Positions 43,491 to 55,136 are shown, counted from the stretch's first letter. The stretch is DNA of 64,000 bases from Salinicoccus luteus DSM 17002 (GCF_000712035.1 NZ_JONV01000011.1:50987-114986); one strand, 5' to 3'. The notes: generated by a model not told the origin, from the letters alone. Translations and numbers: made by a program.

Positions 43491-44462
43491 CTATCTGTAG
43501 TCCCTGATGAACGCTTCGACCTCCGCATGCTCCGGAATGCTCGTGATGGCCCCCTTTTTCGATGTGGAGAGCGCACCGACCGCGTTTGCAAAGCGGAGGA
43601 CTTCAGGCCCGTTTTCCCTCAGAATTTCAAGGGCGGACGCCGGGTCCGAGGAAAGCTTATGGAGCACTGCCCCTATGAAGGCATCACCTGCGCCGGTCGT
43701 ATCGACAGTTTCAACTTTAAAGCCCGGATGTTCGCAACGACCGCCTTCCCTGAAGCGTATCTCGCTGCCGAGAGGGCCTTTCGTATAGATGACCGCTTCT
43801 GCATCCCCTGTAAAAAGTGCGCCCAGGGCGGCGGATTCATCCTCGATTCCGGTGATGAACTCAAGCTCTTCATCCGACACCTTTATGATATCTGCAAATC
43901 CCATGAACTCGCGGACCGCTTCACGGCATGCTTCTTCGTCTTCCCATAGCGGCAGCCGGATATTCGGATCGAAGATGATGGTGCCCCCCGCCTCCTTCAC
44001 TCTATGTATCACCATCCGGTGCGTCTCCTTCATGACACTCTCCACAAGATCGACCGAGCAGAAATGCAGAAGATCGGATTTTTCGAAGTCGATTCCGCTG
44101 ACTGCCGAGCCATCATACAGGAGGTCGGCCGACGGGTTCCTGTAGAACGAAAAGTCCCTGTTCCCCGTCTCGTCCAAGGACACGAAGGCAAGCCCCGTAT
44201 TCGCTTCGTGTGTGCGGGTGATGCAGTCCGTATGCACCCCTTTCGATTCGAGCAGTTCCAGGATGCGATCCCCGAATGCATCCATGCCGAGCTGCGTAAG
44301 AAGATGGGATTCCCCGCCGAGTACCGCATGTGCAGCAGCAACATTTGCCGGCGCTCCTCCGACCTGGGGTTCAAAACCATTGATGTCCTTCAGCTTCTTC
44401 CCTTTTTCTGCAGGTATGAAATCAATCAGTGCTTCTCCAATTGTATAAAGGCGTTTCAACAT
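43491..44462 (-). CDS. PfkB-family sugar kinase, probable fructokinase
   Basis: From ATG 44462 the protein has 323 residues. It carries the PfkB signatures VGGAPANVAAAHAVLGG (about 34-50) and VDTTGAGDAFIGAVL (catalytic Asp, near 253). GEALIDFIPAEKG at the start is typical of ScrK-type fructokinases. It likely phosphorylates fructose to fructose 6-phosphate for glycolysis. It sits between eno and secG, an unusual place, beside the glycolytic genes but after their terminator. The substrate is inferred from similarity. Confidence 0.85.
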   Translation of the reverse strand: MLKRLYTIGEALIDFIPAEKGKKLKDINGFEPQVGGAPANVAAAHAVLGGESHLLTQLGMDAFGDRILELLESKGVHTDCITRTHEANTGLAFVSLDETGNRDFSFYRNPSADLLYDGSAVSGIDFEKSDLLHFCSVDLVESVMKETHRMVIHRVKEAGGTIIFDPNIRLPLWEDEEACREAVREFMGFADIIKVSDEELEFITGIEDESAALGALFTGDAEAVIYTKGPLGSEIRFREGGRCEHPGFKVETVDTTGAGDAFIGAVLHKLSSDPASALEILRENGPEVLRFANAVGALSTSKKGAITSIPEHAEVEAFIRDYR

Positions 44463-44526
44463 CACCATCTCCATTCATATCTCTATTGCCAGAATTATAC
44501 CATATGACCAGTGTGCATTTCCCCAT

Positions 44527-44552
44527 GAAAAAAAGCCTCCCCAGGGGAGGCT
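44527..44552 (-). terminator. Terminator after eno
   Basis: GCCTCCCC and GGGGAGGC pair almost without a loop, followed by seven T on the minus strand. It ends the pgk-tpiA-gpmI-eno unit. Confidence 0.9.
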
Positions 44553-44562
44553 CTTGACCGGA

Positions 44563-45888
<1,326 letters not shown>

Positions 45889-45902
45889 TTATATATCATT
45901 GC

Positions 45903-45922
45903 CTGGAAAGGAACCTTTCCAG
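45903..45922. other. 20-bp perfect palindrome between gpmI and eno
   Basis: CTGGAAAGGAACCTTTCCAG is self-complementary and lies in the 65-base gap between the two genes, with no T tract. As RNA it could form a stem that protects or divides the message. Confidence 0.6.
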
Positions 45923-45929
45923 ACAACAG

Positions 45930-47452
45930 CTATCTGATTAGACTTTCACCTGTCATCTCTTCCGGCTGTTCGACACCCATCAGGTCGAGGAGTGTGGGTG
46001 AGAGGTCAGCCAGCCGGCCACTTCCCACTTCCACGCCCTCTTTGGTGACGATTACCGGAACAGGGTTTGTAGTATGCGCAGTCATCGGTTCCCCATCAAT
46101 CGTCGTCACTTCATCGGAGTTCCCGTGGTCTGCAGTGATGATTGCTGTGCCGCCCTGTGCAAGAATCTCATCGACGATCGGACCCAGACATTCATCCACC
46201 GCTTCGATCGCCTTCACCGTCGGTTCCATCTTGCCGCTGTGACCGACCATATCAGGGTTTGCGAAGTTCAGGATAATCAGGTCCAGGTCTTCCTTCGCGA
46301 GTTCCTCCATGCAGCGGTCCTTCACTTCATAGGCGCTCATTTCGGGCTTCATGTCATATGTCGGCACTTTCGGAGAATCGATCAGTGCCCTGCGCTCCCC
46401 ATCAAATTCCTTGTGGCGTCCACCGCTCATGAAGTAGGTGACATGGGGATACTTTTCCGTCTCTGCGATGCGCAATTGCTTTTTGCCCGCTTTGGATACG
46501 ACCTCCCCAATTGTGTTGATGATGTCATCCTTTTCAAAAACGACATCCGCCACTACATTATCACTGTATTTCGTGAATGTGACAAATTTAAGGTCGGAAT
46601 ACTTATTCTCAATTTCAAAGCCCATGAATTCCTCATTCGTATAGACTTCCGACAGCTGCGCCGCCCTGTCTGGACGGAAATTGTAGAAGATGACCGCGTC
46701 GTCGTTCATGACACCCCGGTCATAGTCACCGTCCTGGCCGAACACGATGAAGGGCTTGACGAACTCATCATATATGCCCTCCTCGTAGCTTGCACGGATG
46801 CCCGCTTCGGCAGTGTCGAAACGCTCGCCGATACCATTGGACATCGCCTGGTATGCCAGCTCTTCACGGTCCCATCGCTGGTCGCGGTCCATGGCGTAAT
46901 AACGGCCGCTGACAGTCGCAAATTCTCCGATGCCTATTTCCCTGAAGCGCTCTTCCGCTTCCTGGACGTATTTGATGGCAGAATCCTGGGCAACATCCCG
47001 GCCATCAAGGAATGCATGGACATAGACATTCCTGAGGCCTTTCTCCTTTGCAAGCTCCAGGATGGCAAACAGGTGCTCATAGTGGGAGTGTACGCCGCCG
47101 TCGCTCAGCAGCCCCATCACATGGAGCGCACTGTCATTGTCATTGACATGCTGCATCGTATCGAGGAGTACTTTATTCTCGAAGAAATCCCCATCTTCAA
47201 TGGATTTATTGATGCGCGTAAGACTCTGGTAGACTACGCGTCCGGCACCGATGTTCAGATGACCGACTTCCGAGTTGCCCATCTGCCCTTCCGGAAGACC
47301 GACATCCAGGCCGCATGCGCTGAGTTCATTATGCGGATACTTATTGAAGTAGCGGTCGAAGTTCGGTTTTTTGGCCGCTTTAACAGCGTTTCCTTTCACT
47401 TCATCCCTGTTGGCGAAGCCATCGAGGATGATGAGGCCTACTGGTTTAGCCA

Positions 47453-47453
<1 letters not shown>
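45930..47453 (-). CDS. gpmI: GpmI, cofactor-independent phosphoglycerate mutase
   Basis: The 507-residue enzyme starts [18 protein letters not shown] and has [14 protein letters not shown] with the phosphorylated Ser (near 61), HALHAF-type metal sites [10 protein letters not shown], and the C-terminal DHGNSDEV. It interconverts 3- and 2-phosphoglycerate with Mn2+. ATG 47453 is preferred over the ATG three bases earlier because the gap to AAGGTG is better. It follows tpiA without space. Confidence 0.96.
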
Positions 47454-48217
<764 letters not shown>

Positions 48218-48241
48218 TCATATTATAAAATCGGTCTATCC

Positions 48242-49429
48242 TTATTTATCGTCTATGACGGAAAGTCCCGGCAGTTCCTTGCCTTCGAGGTACTCGAGCG
48301 AAGCGCCGCCGCCTGTGGAGATATGGGAGAAATCGTCAGCATATCCCAAGTCCATGGCTGCTGCTGCAGAATCACCGCCGCCGATGATCGTCTTGGCGCC
48401 TGTAAGCTCTGCTATGGCTCTGCATACACCAATCGTCCCTTTGGCAAAGTTCTCCATTTCGAATACGCCCATCGGTCCGTTCCATACGACCGTTCTGGCG
48501 CCCTGGAGCACTTCTTTGAAATGGACTACCGTCTCCTCGCCGATATCAAGGCCTTCCATATCCGCAGGAATCTCATCTACGGAGACTGTCCTGTGTTTGG
48601 CATTGGCATCAAACTCTTCAGCCACCACGATATCAATCGGCAGTACAATCTTATCGCCGGCTTCTTCAAGGAGGGATTTTGCAAGTTCGACCTTGTCTGC
48701 TTCAAGCAGAGAATTGCCGATTTCCTTTCCCTGTGCCTTAAGGAATGTGTAGGCCATACCGCCGCCGATGATCACCTTGTCCGCCTTATCGAGTACGTTC
48801 TTGATGACACCGATCTTGTCGGAGACCTTGGCACCTCCGAGGATGGCAACGAATGGACGCTCCGGTGAATCGATGGCGCCGCCGATGAAGTCTATCTCCT
48901 TCTGCATGAGGTAGCCGGATACTGTTTCAATGTTCGAACCGATGCCTACGTTGGAGGCATGGCTCCTGTGTGCCGTGCCGAATGCATCATTGACGAAGAT
49001 ATCCCCGAGAGATGCCCAGTACTTGCCGAGTTCGGCGTCATTGCCGCTCTCCTTTTTTCCGTCCAGGTCTTCAAAGCGGGTGTTTTCAAACATCAGAAGT
49101 TCACCGTCTGCAAGCTTGTCGACTGCCTGCTCAAGGGATTCTCCACGTGTGTGGGGAACAAACGGTACATCTTTACCGAGCAGTTCGCCCAGCCTTTCGG
49201 CTACCGGCTGAAGTGTTTTGTCCTTCTTGTCCTCTTCGGTCTTCACTTTGCCGAGGTGGGAGAAGAGGATGACCCTTCCGCCCTGATCAAGTACATACTT
49301 GATTGTGGGAAGCGCCTGCACGATACGGTTGTCATTCGTAATCTCCCCATCTGACATTGGAACGTTCAAATCAGCGCGGAGCAGTACCTTTCTGCCTTTC
49401 AGTTCTACATCTTCTACAGTCTTCTTCAT
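48242..49429 (-). CDS. pgk: Phosphoglycerate kinase
   Basis: From ATG 49429 the enzyme has 395 residues, as in Bacillus. [27 protein letters not shown] and the C-terminal [34 protein letters not shown] are its signatures. It makes ATP from 1,3-bisphosphoglycerate. An ATG two codons upstream lies one base from AGGAGG and is unlikely to be used. First gene after the gapA terminator. Confidence 0.97.
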   Translation of the reverse strand: MKKTVEDVELKGRKVLLRADLNVPMSDGEITNDNRIVQALPTIKYVLDQGGRVILFSHLGKVKTEEDKKDKTLQPVAERLGELLGKDVPFVPHTRGESLEQAVDKLADGELLMFENTRFEDLDGKKESGNDAELGKYWASLGDIFVNDAFGTAHRSHASNVGIGSNIETVSGYLMQKEIDFIGGAIDSPERPFVAILGGAKVSDKIGVIKNVLDKADKVIIGGGMAYTFLKAQGKEIGNSLLEADKVELAKSLLEEAGDKIVLPIDIVVAEEFDANAKHRTVSVDEIPADMEGLDIGEETVVHFKEVLQGARTVVWNGPMGVFEMENFAKGTIGVCRAIAELTGAKTIIGGGDSAAAAMDLGYADDFSHISTGGGASLEYLEGKELPGLSVIDDK

Positions 49430-49487
49430 TGCCATGCCTCCTATACTTTTGTGTCCATCTTCATTATACCCGTCTGCATATGGGAAT

Positions 49488-49517
49488 AAAATAAAAACGG
49501 GCGGTTCCCCGCCCGTT
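49488..49517 (-). terminator. Terminator between gapA and pgk
   Basis: ACGGGCGG and CCGCCCGT form an 8-bp GC-rich stem around four bases, followed by TTTTATTTTA on the minus strand. It would let cggR-gapA be expressed apart from, or above, pgk and the genes behind it. Confidence 0.85.
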
Positions 49518-49529
49518 TATTTATCAGCA

Positions 49530-50534
49530 TTACTTATTGTTCGTCACCATGTGATTGAGCGTTCTTACAAGTTGGGCAGTATAAGACATTTCATTGTCGT
49601 ACCATGCTACTGCACGTACAAGCTGTTTGCCGTCGACATCAATGACACGTGTCTGTGTAGCATCGAACAGGGAACCTTCCTTGATGCCGATGACGTCAGT
49701 AGATACGATTTCATCTTCAGTATAGCCGAATGAAGGGTTCTTGGCCGCTTTCATCGCTTCGTTGATCTCTTCTGCAGACACTGTTTCATTGAGTACCGCA
49801 GTCACTTCAGTGAGGGAGCCTGATTTAACCGGTACACGCTGTGCCCCACCATCAAGTTTGCCATCGAGTTCAGGAAGCACGAGGCCGATCGCTTTTGCTG
49901 CACCTGTGGAGTTAGGCACTACGTTCTCCGCTGCAGCACGGGCACGGCGGTAGTCGCCTTTCGCATGTGGTGCATCCAGTGTGTTCTGGTCGCCAGTATA
50001 GGCGTGGATTGTCGTCATCAGGCCACGTTGGATGCCATACTTGTCATTCAGCACCTTCACGACTGGAGCCAGACAGTTTGTTGTACAGGATGCAGCTGAA
50101 ACAACTTCTTCAGAACCATCCAGCACGTCTTCGTTGACGCCGTAGACGATTGTCTTCATATCGCCTTTACCTGGAGCGGAGATGAGTACTTTCTTTGCGC
50201 CCGCTTCAAGGTGTTTTCTCGCATCTTCTTCATTTGTGAAGAAGCCTGTACATTCCAGGACGATATCGATATTGAGGTCGCCCCATGGAAGTTCTGCAGG
50301 GTCTTTTCTATTGAAGGATTTGATTTCCTTGCCATTGATCTTGAATCCGCCCTCAATCTGCTCCACTTCACCTTCGAAGCGTCCTTGGGTGGAATCATAT
50401 TTGAATAGATGTGCAAGAAAGTCATCATCTGTAAGGTCGTTTACTGCCACTACTTCCATATCGTCGTAGTTCAGAATTTCCCTCGCTGCCAATCTACCGA
50501 TGCGTCCAAATCCATTAATTGCTACTCTAACCAT
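49530..50534 (-). CDS. gapA: Glyceraldehyde-3-phosphate dehydrogenase GapA
   Basis: The 334-residue enzyme has [15 protein letters not shown] (NAD-binding), [14 protein letters not shown] with the catalytic cysteine (near 152) and the C-terminal [17 protein letters not shown]. It is the glycolytic NAD-dependent form because it is in an operon with cggR. It oxidises glyceraldehyde 3-phosphate. GGAGG lies before the ATG. Confidence 0.98.
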   Translation of the reverse strand: MVRVAINGFGRIGRLAAREILNYDDMEVVAVNDLTDDDFLAHLFKYDSTQGRFEGEVEQIEGGFKINGKEIKSFNRKDPAELPWGDLNIDIVLECTGFFTNEEDARKHLEAGAKKVLISAPGKGDMKTIVYGVNEDVLDGSEEVVSAASCTTNCLAPVVKVLNDKYGIQRGLMTTIHAYTGDQNTLDAPHAKGDYRRARAAAENVVPNSTGAAKAIGLVLPELDGKLDGGAQRVPVKSGSLTEVTAVLNETVSAEEINEAMKAAKNPSFGYTEDEIVSTDVIGIKEGSLFDATQTRVIDVDGKQLVRAVAWYDNEMSYTAQLVRTLNHMVTNNK

Positions 50535-50570
50535 AATTTATGGCCTCCTTGATTTCATATATATTATTAA

Positions 50571-51590
50571 TTAACTGTCCAACAAAAATTCTGCGATGGT
50601 TTCATCAATGAAAAGTACGGTGTTCTTCGGTGCTATCTTCATGTAGGCTCTGACCGCCTCTTTCTTGCTGCTGCCGCCTGCAACGGCCAGGATTGCCTGC
50701 TTGCTTTCCAGATCTTCGAGCTGTAGTCCAATCGTCCTGACCTTGCGGACGATGTCGCCTTCCTTATCAAAATAATAACCGAAGGCTTCTCCGACTGCCC
50801 GGCTTTCTTTCAGCCTGTCGAGCGTCTCTTGGTCCACATTGCGTCGCCTGGCCATTGTGAATGCCTCACCAATCCCGTGGATGACATAGTGCGATTGCCT
50901 GTTCAGTTCAGCGACTTCCTTTACGGAAGGTTCGGCCTTCAACGACTCCAAGGCACTTTCGCCGACATTGTCAGGCGCATACAGCACCTTATGTTCCCCA
51001 CTGGTGGCTGAAGCAAGACGGCTCGCTATGGAATTCGCCTGGTTCCCCAGCTCCTCCCCGAGTCCTCCCCGGGCCGGAACGAACAGCAGATGTTTATCTA
51101 CAGGGTTCAGGTAGTTTCCGACGTTTGCCATTGTGGAACCGCCTGCCACGGAAATGATTGCGCCATCGAAGAGCATCTTCTGGAATTCTTCAGCCATGAG
51201 TTTCGACAACTCCTGCTGTAGTTCAGGACTTTCGTCTGCATCACCACGGATGATGAAGAAATCCTGCAGGCCGTATTTGTCCCTGAGCCTGCGCGCAAGA
51301 TCCGTTCTTCGATCCAATGTGGTCATGTAGGGGGATAAATCCCGCAATACTTCAATACCCGATTGGGAGATGGATATTCCCTTTTTGTCGATATCAATCA
51401 GACCAAGGGCTTGAAGCGAATCCACTTCTTTTCTCAAGACTCTTTCCGTCATATTCAATTTCCGCGAAAGCGTCCGTCGTCCAATCGGCTGATGGGATTC
51501 AATCTGCTTGAGTATGCTGGAGCGTTTCTGCAATTCCAGGACGACTTCCGGGGCGATGCGTTTCTGGATGTCCAATAATTTCTGCCACAT
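50571..51590 (-). CDS. cggR: CggR, central glycolytic genes regulator
   Basis: The protein has 339 residues from ATG 51590 (AGAGGTG upstream). The helix-turn-helix is at about 33-56 (IGRRTLSRKLNMTERVLRKEVDSLQ). The sugar-binding SorC-type domain holds SVAGGSTMANVG and LFVPARGGLGEELGNQANSIA. It represses gapA and is released by fructose-1,6-bisphosphate. It heads the gapA operon and has a likely site of its own in the leader. Confidence 0.96.
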   Translation of the reverse strand: MWQKLLDIQKRIAPEVVLELQKRSSILKQIESHQPIGRRTLSRKLNMTERVLRKEVDSLQALGLIDIDKKGISISQSGIEVLRDLSPYMTTLDRRTDLARRLRDKYGLQDFFIIRGDADESPELQQELSKLMAEEFQKMLFDGAIISVAGGSTMANVGNYLNPVDKHLLFVPARGGLGEELGNQANSIASRLASATSGEHKVLYAPDNVGESALESLKAEPSVKEVAELNRQSHYVIHGIGEAFTMARRRNVDQETLDRLKESRAVGEAFGYYFDKEGDIVRKVRTIGLQLEDLESKQAILAVAGGSSKKEAVRAYMKIAPKNTVLFIDETIAEFLLDS

Positions 51591-51615
51591 GAGACTCAAC
51601 ACCTCTCGCCAAAGT

Positions 51616-51652
51616 GAGACGTATTATGTCCCACTAGGGACAAAAAATAATT
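51616..51652 (-). promoter_or_regulatory. Probable CggR operator
   Basis: Read on the minus strand, TGGGACATAATACGTC matches the known CggR half-operator pattern (CGGGAC-N6-TGTC) with two changes. A second, weaker copy (TTTTTTGTC) stands directly upstream in the same phase. The site lies downstream of the -10, so bound CggR would act as a road block, as in Bacillus subtilis. Confidence 0.7.
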
Positions 51653-51661
51653 ACACCATTT

Positions 51662-51689
51662 AATATATCATAAATATTAAAGAATGCAA
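51662..51689 (-). promoter_or_regulatory. Promoter of cggR-gapA
   Basis: TTGCAT (51684-51689) and TATATT (51662-51667) on the minus strand are 16 bases apart, just upstream of the CggR site. Confidence 0.75.
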
Positions 51690-51708
51690 TTATTTCTATC
51701 TCGTTATT

Positions 51709-51969
51709 TTATTCTTTACCCAGTATGTCCTTCAGGTAATCATAGACATAGACGAAATCTATGATGCCCTCCTGGACGACCTGCCCTTCATGCACAAGTA
51801 CCGGCACCCGGATCATATACTCCTCCTGGAGTGCATCGTCCTGGTCGATATCAATGCTCCGCATCCTCACATCGCTGTATCTGAGTTCCGACAGGGCAAG
51901 CTTTATCTGTTCTTTTCCTTCATCGCATAAAGGACAGCGTTCTCTCGTATAATATGTCAGCTCAAGCAC
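51709..51969 (-). CDS. Glutaredoxin-family protein (DUF836-like)
   Basis: The 86-residue protein has ERCPLCDEG with a CPLC pair (12-15), then RSIDIDQDDALQEEYMIRVPVL, which holds the cis-proline after valine (RVPVL). This is the DUF836 glutaredoxin-like group found upstream of cggR in staphylococci. The start is GTG at 51969, with AGAGGT upstream. It follows the ThrE-type genes closely and may be read with them. A thiol-transfer role is likely; the partner is unknown. Confidence 0.87.
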   Translation of the reverse strand: MLELTYYTRERCPLCDEGKEQIKLALSELRYSDVRMRSIDIDQDDALQEEYMIRVPVLVHEGQVVQEGIIDFVYVYDYLKDILGKE

Positions 51970-51971
51970 AT

Positions 51972-52424
51972 TTATACCTCTTCTCTTTTCAATTTCTTTC
52001 TGATTGTCTGCAGTACCTGATCGGCCATCTCGGTACTGATGATGCCCATGGCAATCGCAAGCGAAATCAGGGCGGCTTCGAATCCATACTCCAAAGCGGT
52101 CATATATTCGTTCAATACTACATGACGCATCGCGTCATACGCCAATCCGCCGGGAACCAGCGGAATGATTCCACACGTGATGAAGAGGATGATCGGCATC
52201 TTCTTGCGCCTGGAATTCAGTATGGCGATGGCGGAAAGGGTGAGGGCCCCAAGAAAAGAGGCGAGGACGAGATCCGTTCCACCTTCCCTGAACAGATGGA
52301 AGACGATCCATCCGAACGCCCCGGTGGTTCCACAGCTGACAAGTGCATTCCTCGGCGCATTGAACAGCACACCGAAGCCTGCCGATGCAAAGAAACTGAG
52401 CACAAATTGATAAATATAGACCAA
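51972..52424 (-). CDS. ThrE-type exporter, C-terminal half protein (YjjB/DUF3815)
   Basis: The 150-residue membrane protein has five hydrophobic helices and the family element GALTLSAIAILNSRRKKMPIIL followed by GIIPLVPGGLAYD. It forms one transporter with the gene upstream, the split form of ThrE. The start is TTG at 52424 with AGGAGGGAG upstream. It likely exports threonine, serine or small peptides and acids. Confidence 0.88.
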   Translation of the reverse strand: MVYIYQFVLSFFASAGFGVLFNAPRNALVSCGTTGAFGWIVFHLFREGGTDLVLASFLGALTLSAIAILNSRRKKMPIILFITCGIIPLVPGGLAYDAMRHVVLNEYMTALEYGFEAALISLAIAMGIISTEMADQVLQTIRKKLKREEV

Positions 52425-52435
52425 TTGTCTCCCTC

Positions 52436-53221
52436 CTATACCAGCATGAATACAAGACCTACGCCCGCACCGATGGCAATCGCCGTCAATGCCGCTTCTG
52501 CCCCTTTCATGATGCCCGCCATCAGATGGCCCCGGATCATTTCCCGTATTGCATTCGTGATGAGCACACCCGGGACGAGCGGCATGACGCTTGCGATGAT
52601 GATCGTATCAAGCATGAGGCCATAGCCCAGGTTGACAAAAACGATTGAAATCGTTGCTATGTAGAGGGCTGCAAAGAATTCGGTGAAAAATTGGACCCGT
52701 GTATAGCGCTGTATGCCCTCCATCAGAAACACACCGCCCGCCCCTCCAATGAAAGCGGCAGGAAGGTCCCGCGGCACCCCCTCGAAAAGCAGAAGGAACA
52801 TGGTGCCGATGACGCCGCCTGAAAGGACGAGCAGCCACAGGGGGAAAAAGCGGGTGTTATGTATCTTCTCCATTCCTCTGATCGCCTGCTTCAGAGCCAG
52901 CCCATCAGAGATTCTTCTGGACAGCTCATTGACGACTACTACCTTCTCCAGGTTATTGGAACGTTCTTCGATGCGGAGCGTCTGTGTGAGCGCATAATCG
53001 TTCAAAGAAAAAATAATGACCGTGGGAGTAACGAACACTTGGGCATTTTCAATACCGTAATTGGAAGCGATGCGCAGCATCGTATCCTCAATCCGGTATG
53101 TTTCCGCTCCACTCTCCAACAGCATCTTGCCACAATTGATCGCGATGTAGAATACATCGCGCACAAAATTTTCGCTAAGGACTTCATCTGGAGCTTCTAT
53201 AACCTCAAGTTCGCCACTCAC
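52436..53221 (-). CDS. ThrE-type exporter, N-terminal half protein (YjjP/DUF1212)
   Basis: The 261-residue protein has the soluble N-terminal domain AINCGKMLLESGAETYRIEDTMLRIA (the DUF1212 motif with ESGAE), then about five helices with TIIIASVMPLVPGVLITNAIREM. The start is the GTG at 53221, with GAGGTGG upstream. Longer frames run into the tRNA-Arg gene 19 bases away and are not used. The split two-gene exporter is for threonine/serine in the best-known cases. Confidence 0.88.
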   Translation of the reverse strand: MSGELEVIEAPDEVLSENFVRDVFYIAINCGKMLLESGAETYRIEDTMLRIASNYGIENAQVFVTPTVIIFSLNDYALTQTLRIEERSNNLEKVVVVNELSRRISDGLALKQAIRGMEKIHNTRFFPLWLLVLSGGVIGTMFLLLFEGVPRDLPAAFIGGAGGVFLMEGIQRYTRVQFFTEFFAALYIATISIVFVNLGYGLMLDTIIIASVMPLVPGVLITNAIREMIRGHLMAGIMKGAEAALTAIAIGAGVGLVFMLV

Positions 53222-53239
53222 ACGGCCCACCTCGATTGA

Positions 53240-53311
53240 CACCCCCGGAGAGAATCGAACTCCCATCTCAAGAACCGGAATCTTACGTGTTATCCATTAC
53301 ACCACGGGGGT
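53240..53311 (-). tRNA. tRNA-Arg (anticodon CCG)
   Basis: The 72-base cloverleaf has acceptor stem ACCCCCG/CGGGGGT, a D-arm GTGTAATGGATAACAC, anticodon stem TAAGA/TCTTG with loop TTCCGGT (anticodon CCG), and T-arm GGGAG-TTCGATT-CTCTC. CCA is not encoded. It reads CGG codons. It stands alone, upstream of the ThrE-type genes. Confidence 0.96.
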
Positions 53312-53342
53312 ATGATAAAATCATATTCATATTTCTTAATAA

Positions 53343-53371
53343 AGCATATACAAGTATAGCAATAATTTCAA
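53343..53371 (-). promoter_or_regulatory. Promoter of tRNA-Arg
   Basis: TTGAAA (53366-53371) and TATGCT (53343-53348) on the minus strand are 17 bases apart, about 32 bases before the tRNA. Confidence 0.6.
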
Positions 53372-53416
53372 ATGAATTAAAGGCTTAATTTTACTCTTTC
53401 CAGCAGATGTTTTTCT

Positions 53417-53446
53417 TTTGACCTTATTTGACTAATGTGGTATAAA
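53417..53446 (+). promoter_or_regulatory. clpP promoter with CtsR operator
   Basis: The -35 TTGACC (53418-53423) and -10 TATAAA (53441-53446) are 17 bases apart. TTTGACC-TTA-TTTGACT (53417-53433) is the complement of the CtsR heptad pair AGTCAAA-TAA-GGTCAAA. It covers the -35, so CtsR would hold clpP down until heat or protein damage releases it. Confidence 0.92.
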
Positions 53447-53490
53447 TAAATTAGTGAATGACAGCAATCATATTTCCAGGAGGTAATACA

Positions 53491-54084
53491 ATGAATTTAA
53501 TACCTACAGTTATTGAACAGACAAACCGCGGAGAACGTGCCTATGATATCTACTCAAGACTGCTGAAGGACAGAATCATCATGATCGGCACAGGCATCGA
53601 CGACAACGTGGCCAACTCCGTCGTCAGCCAGCTGCTCTTCCTGCAGGCACAGGATCCGGAAAAGGATATATTCCTCTACATCAATTCCCCGGGCGGCAGT
53701 GTTACGGCCGGCATGGCAATCTATGATACGATCCAGCACATCAAGCCGGATGTACAGACAATCTGCCTCGGCATGGCGGCGTCCATGGGGTCATTCCTTC
53801 TTGCTGCAGGTACCAAGGGCAAAAGGTTCGCACTGCCGAATGCTGAAGTGATGATCCACCAACCACTCGGCGGTGCACAGGGACAGGCGACAGAAATAGA
53901 GATCGCCGCCAAGCACATCCTGAGAACACGGGAAAAGCTCAACAAGATTCTGGCTGAACGTACTGACCAGCCACTGGATAAGATCGAAACGGATACGGAC
54001 CGCGACTTCTTCATGACAGCAGAAGAAGCCAAGGAATACGGTCTTGTAGACGAAGTGATGGAGCCTGAAAAACTTAAAGGCTAA
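53491..54084 (+). CDS. clpP: ClpP, ATP-dependent protease proteolytic subunit
   Basis: From ATG 53491 (AGGAGGT upstream) the protein has 197 residues. The catalytic triad is visible: Ser in MAASMGSF (near 98), His in MIHQPLGG (near 123) and Asp in DTDRDFFM (near 172). It forms the two-ring protease that works with ClpC or ClpX. An upstream in-frame ATG at 53458 lies before the ribosome binding site and is not used. Confidence 0.98.
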   Translation: MNLIPTVIEQTNRGERAYDIYSRLLKDRIIMIGTGIDDNVANSVVSQLLFLQAQDPEKDIFLYINSPGGSVTAGMAIYDTIQHIKPDVQTICLGMAASMGSFLLAAGTKGKRFALPNAEVMIHQPLGGAQGQATEIEIAAKHILRTREKLNKILAERTDQPLDKIETDTDRDFFMTAEEAKEYGLVDEVMEPEKLKG

Positions 54085-54097
54085 TCCCTTTATAACA

Positions 54098-54136
54098 GAA
54101 AGCCCGGAGAAAAATCTCTCCCGGCTTTCTTTTTTT
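54098..54136 (+). terminator. Terminator after clpP
   Basis: AGAAAGCC and GGCTTTCT form the outer stem with an inner GAGA/TCTC stem, followed by seven T. Confidence 0.88.
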
Positions 54137-54197
54137 GGCTGAATCCTGATTATGCACGCACCTTAAAGGCTATAATGACACTAAGGAGCGTGATGAT

Positions 54198-55136
54198 ATG
54201 AATGTATTGATAACAGGCGGATCAGGTTTTGTCGGTTCCAGACTGACAGATGTCCTGAAGCAGGAGCAGGATCACGTCTATATACTTAGCCGGAGCGCAC
54301 AAGAATCGGACCATCCATTCGTCCATTATATAAAATACGATCCGGACCATCCGGAGGATGAGTCATGGATGGAGGATATGCCGCTCAAGGTGGATGCGAT
54401 CTACAATCTTGCCGGGGCCTCCCTTGAAGAGAAGTGGACCGATGAACACAAGGAGGAAATCTTCAGCTCGAGGATGACTGTAACCCGAATGCTCAGGCGA
54501 TGGGTGGAGCAGGCGGACATCACCCCAAAAGTGCTCGTCAATGCAAGTGCCATCGGCTATTACCCTGTAAGCAAAAGTGTGCGCTATAGGGAAGCCGACA
54601 CTTTTGCACCCCATGACTTCCTGTCCAGGACGGTCGTGGCATGGGAGGGTGAAGCGAAGAAATTCGAGGACCTTGGCGTCCGGGTCGTCTGTGCACGCTT
54701 TGGTCTCATCCTGGACGCGAAGGAAGGCGCACTGCCGAAGATGAGCATTCCGTACAGGCTCGGGGCCGGCGGCCCCCTGGGCAGCGGAGAGCAGTGGTAC
54801 AGCTGGATCCATATCGATGACCTGCTCAATGCTCTCCTGTATGTGGCGGTGCATTCCGAAATTTCAGGTCCGGTCAACCTTACGGCACCCATGCCGCTCA
54901 GGCAGAAGCAGTTTTCAAAATATTTGAGTTCTGCCCTGGGCCGGCCGGATTTCGTCAAAACACCCGCCTTCCTGATTGAGAAGATACTCGGCGAACAATC
55001 CCTGCTGATACTGAAAGGGCAGTATGTACTGCCTGAAGTTCTGATGGAGAATGATTTCAAGTTCCTCTTCCCGACGCTTGAAATCGCCCTGGAGAATATA
55101 TTCGACCTTGAGGACAAGAAGAAGACTGTCAGCTGA
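54198..55136 (+). CDS. TIGR01777-family NAD-dependent epimerase (YfhF/SulA-like)
   Basis: The 312-residue protein begins with a Rossmann motif MNVLITGGSGFVGSRLTD, followed by YNLAGASLEEKWTDEHKEEI and VNASAIGYYP, the hallmarks of the TIGR01777 group of extended short-chain dehydrogenases. RLGAGGPLGSGEQWYSWIHIDDL is also diagnostic. The function is not defined; a nucleotide-sugar epimerase role is possible. AAGGAG precedes the ATG. Confidence 0.9.
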   Translation: MNVLITGGSGFVGSRLTDVLKQEQDHVYILSRSAQESDHPFVHYIKYDPDHPEDESWMEDMPLKVDAIYNLAGASLEEKWTDEHKEEIFSSRMTVTRMLRRWVEQADITPKVLVNASAIGYYPVSKSVRYREADTFAPHDFLSRTVVAWEGEAKKFEDLGVRVVCARFGLILDAKEGALPKMSIPYRLGAGGPLGSGEQWYSWIHIDDLLNALLYVAVHSEISGPVNLTAPMPLRQKQFSKYLSSALGRPDFVKTPAFLIEKILGEQSLLILKGQYVLPEVLMENDFKFLFPTLEIALENIFDLEDKKKTVS

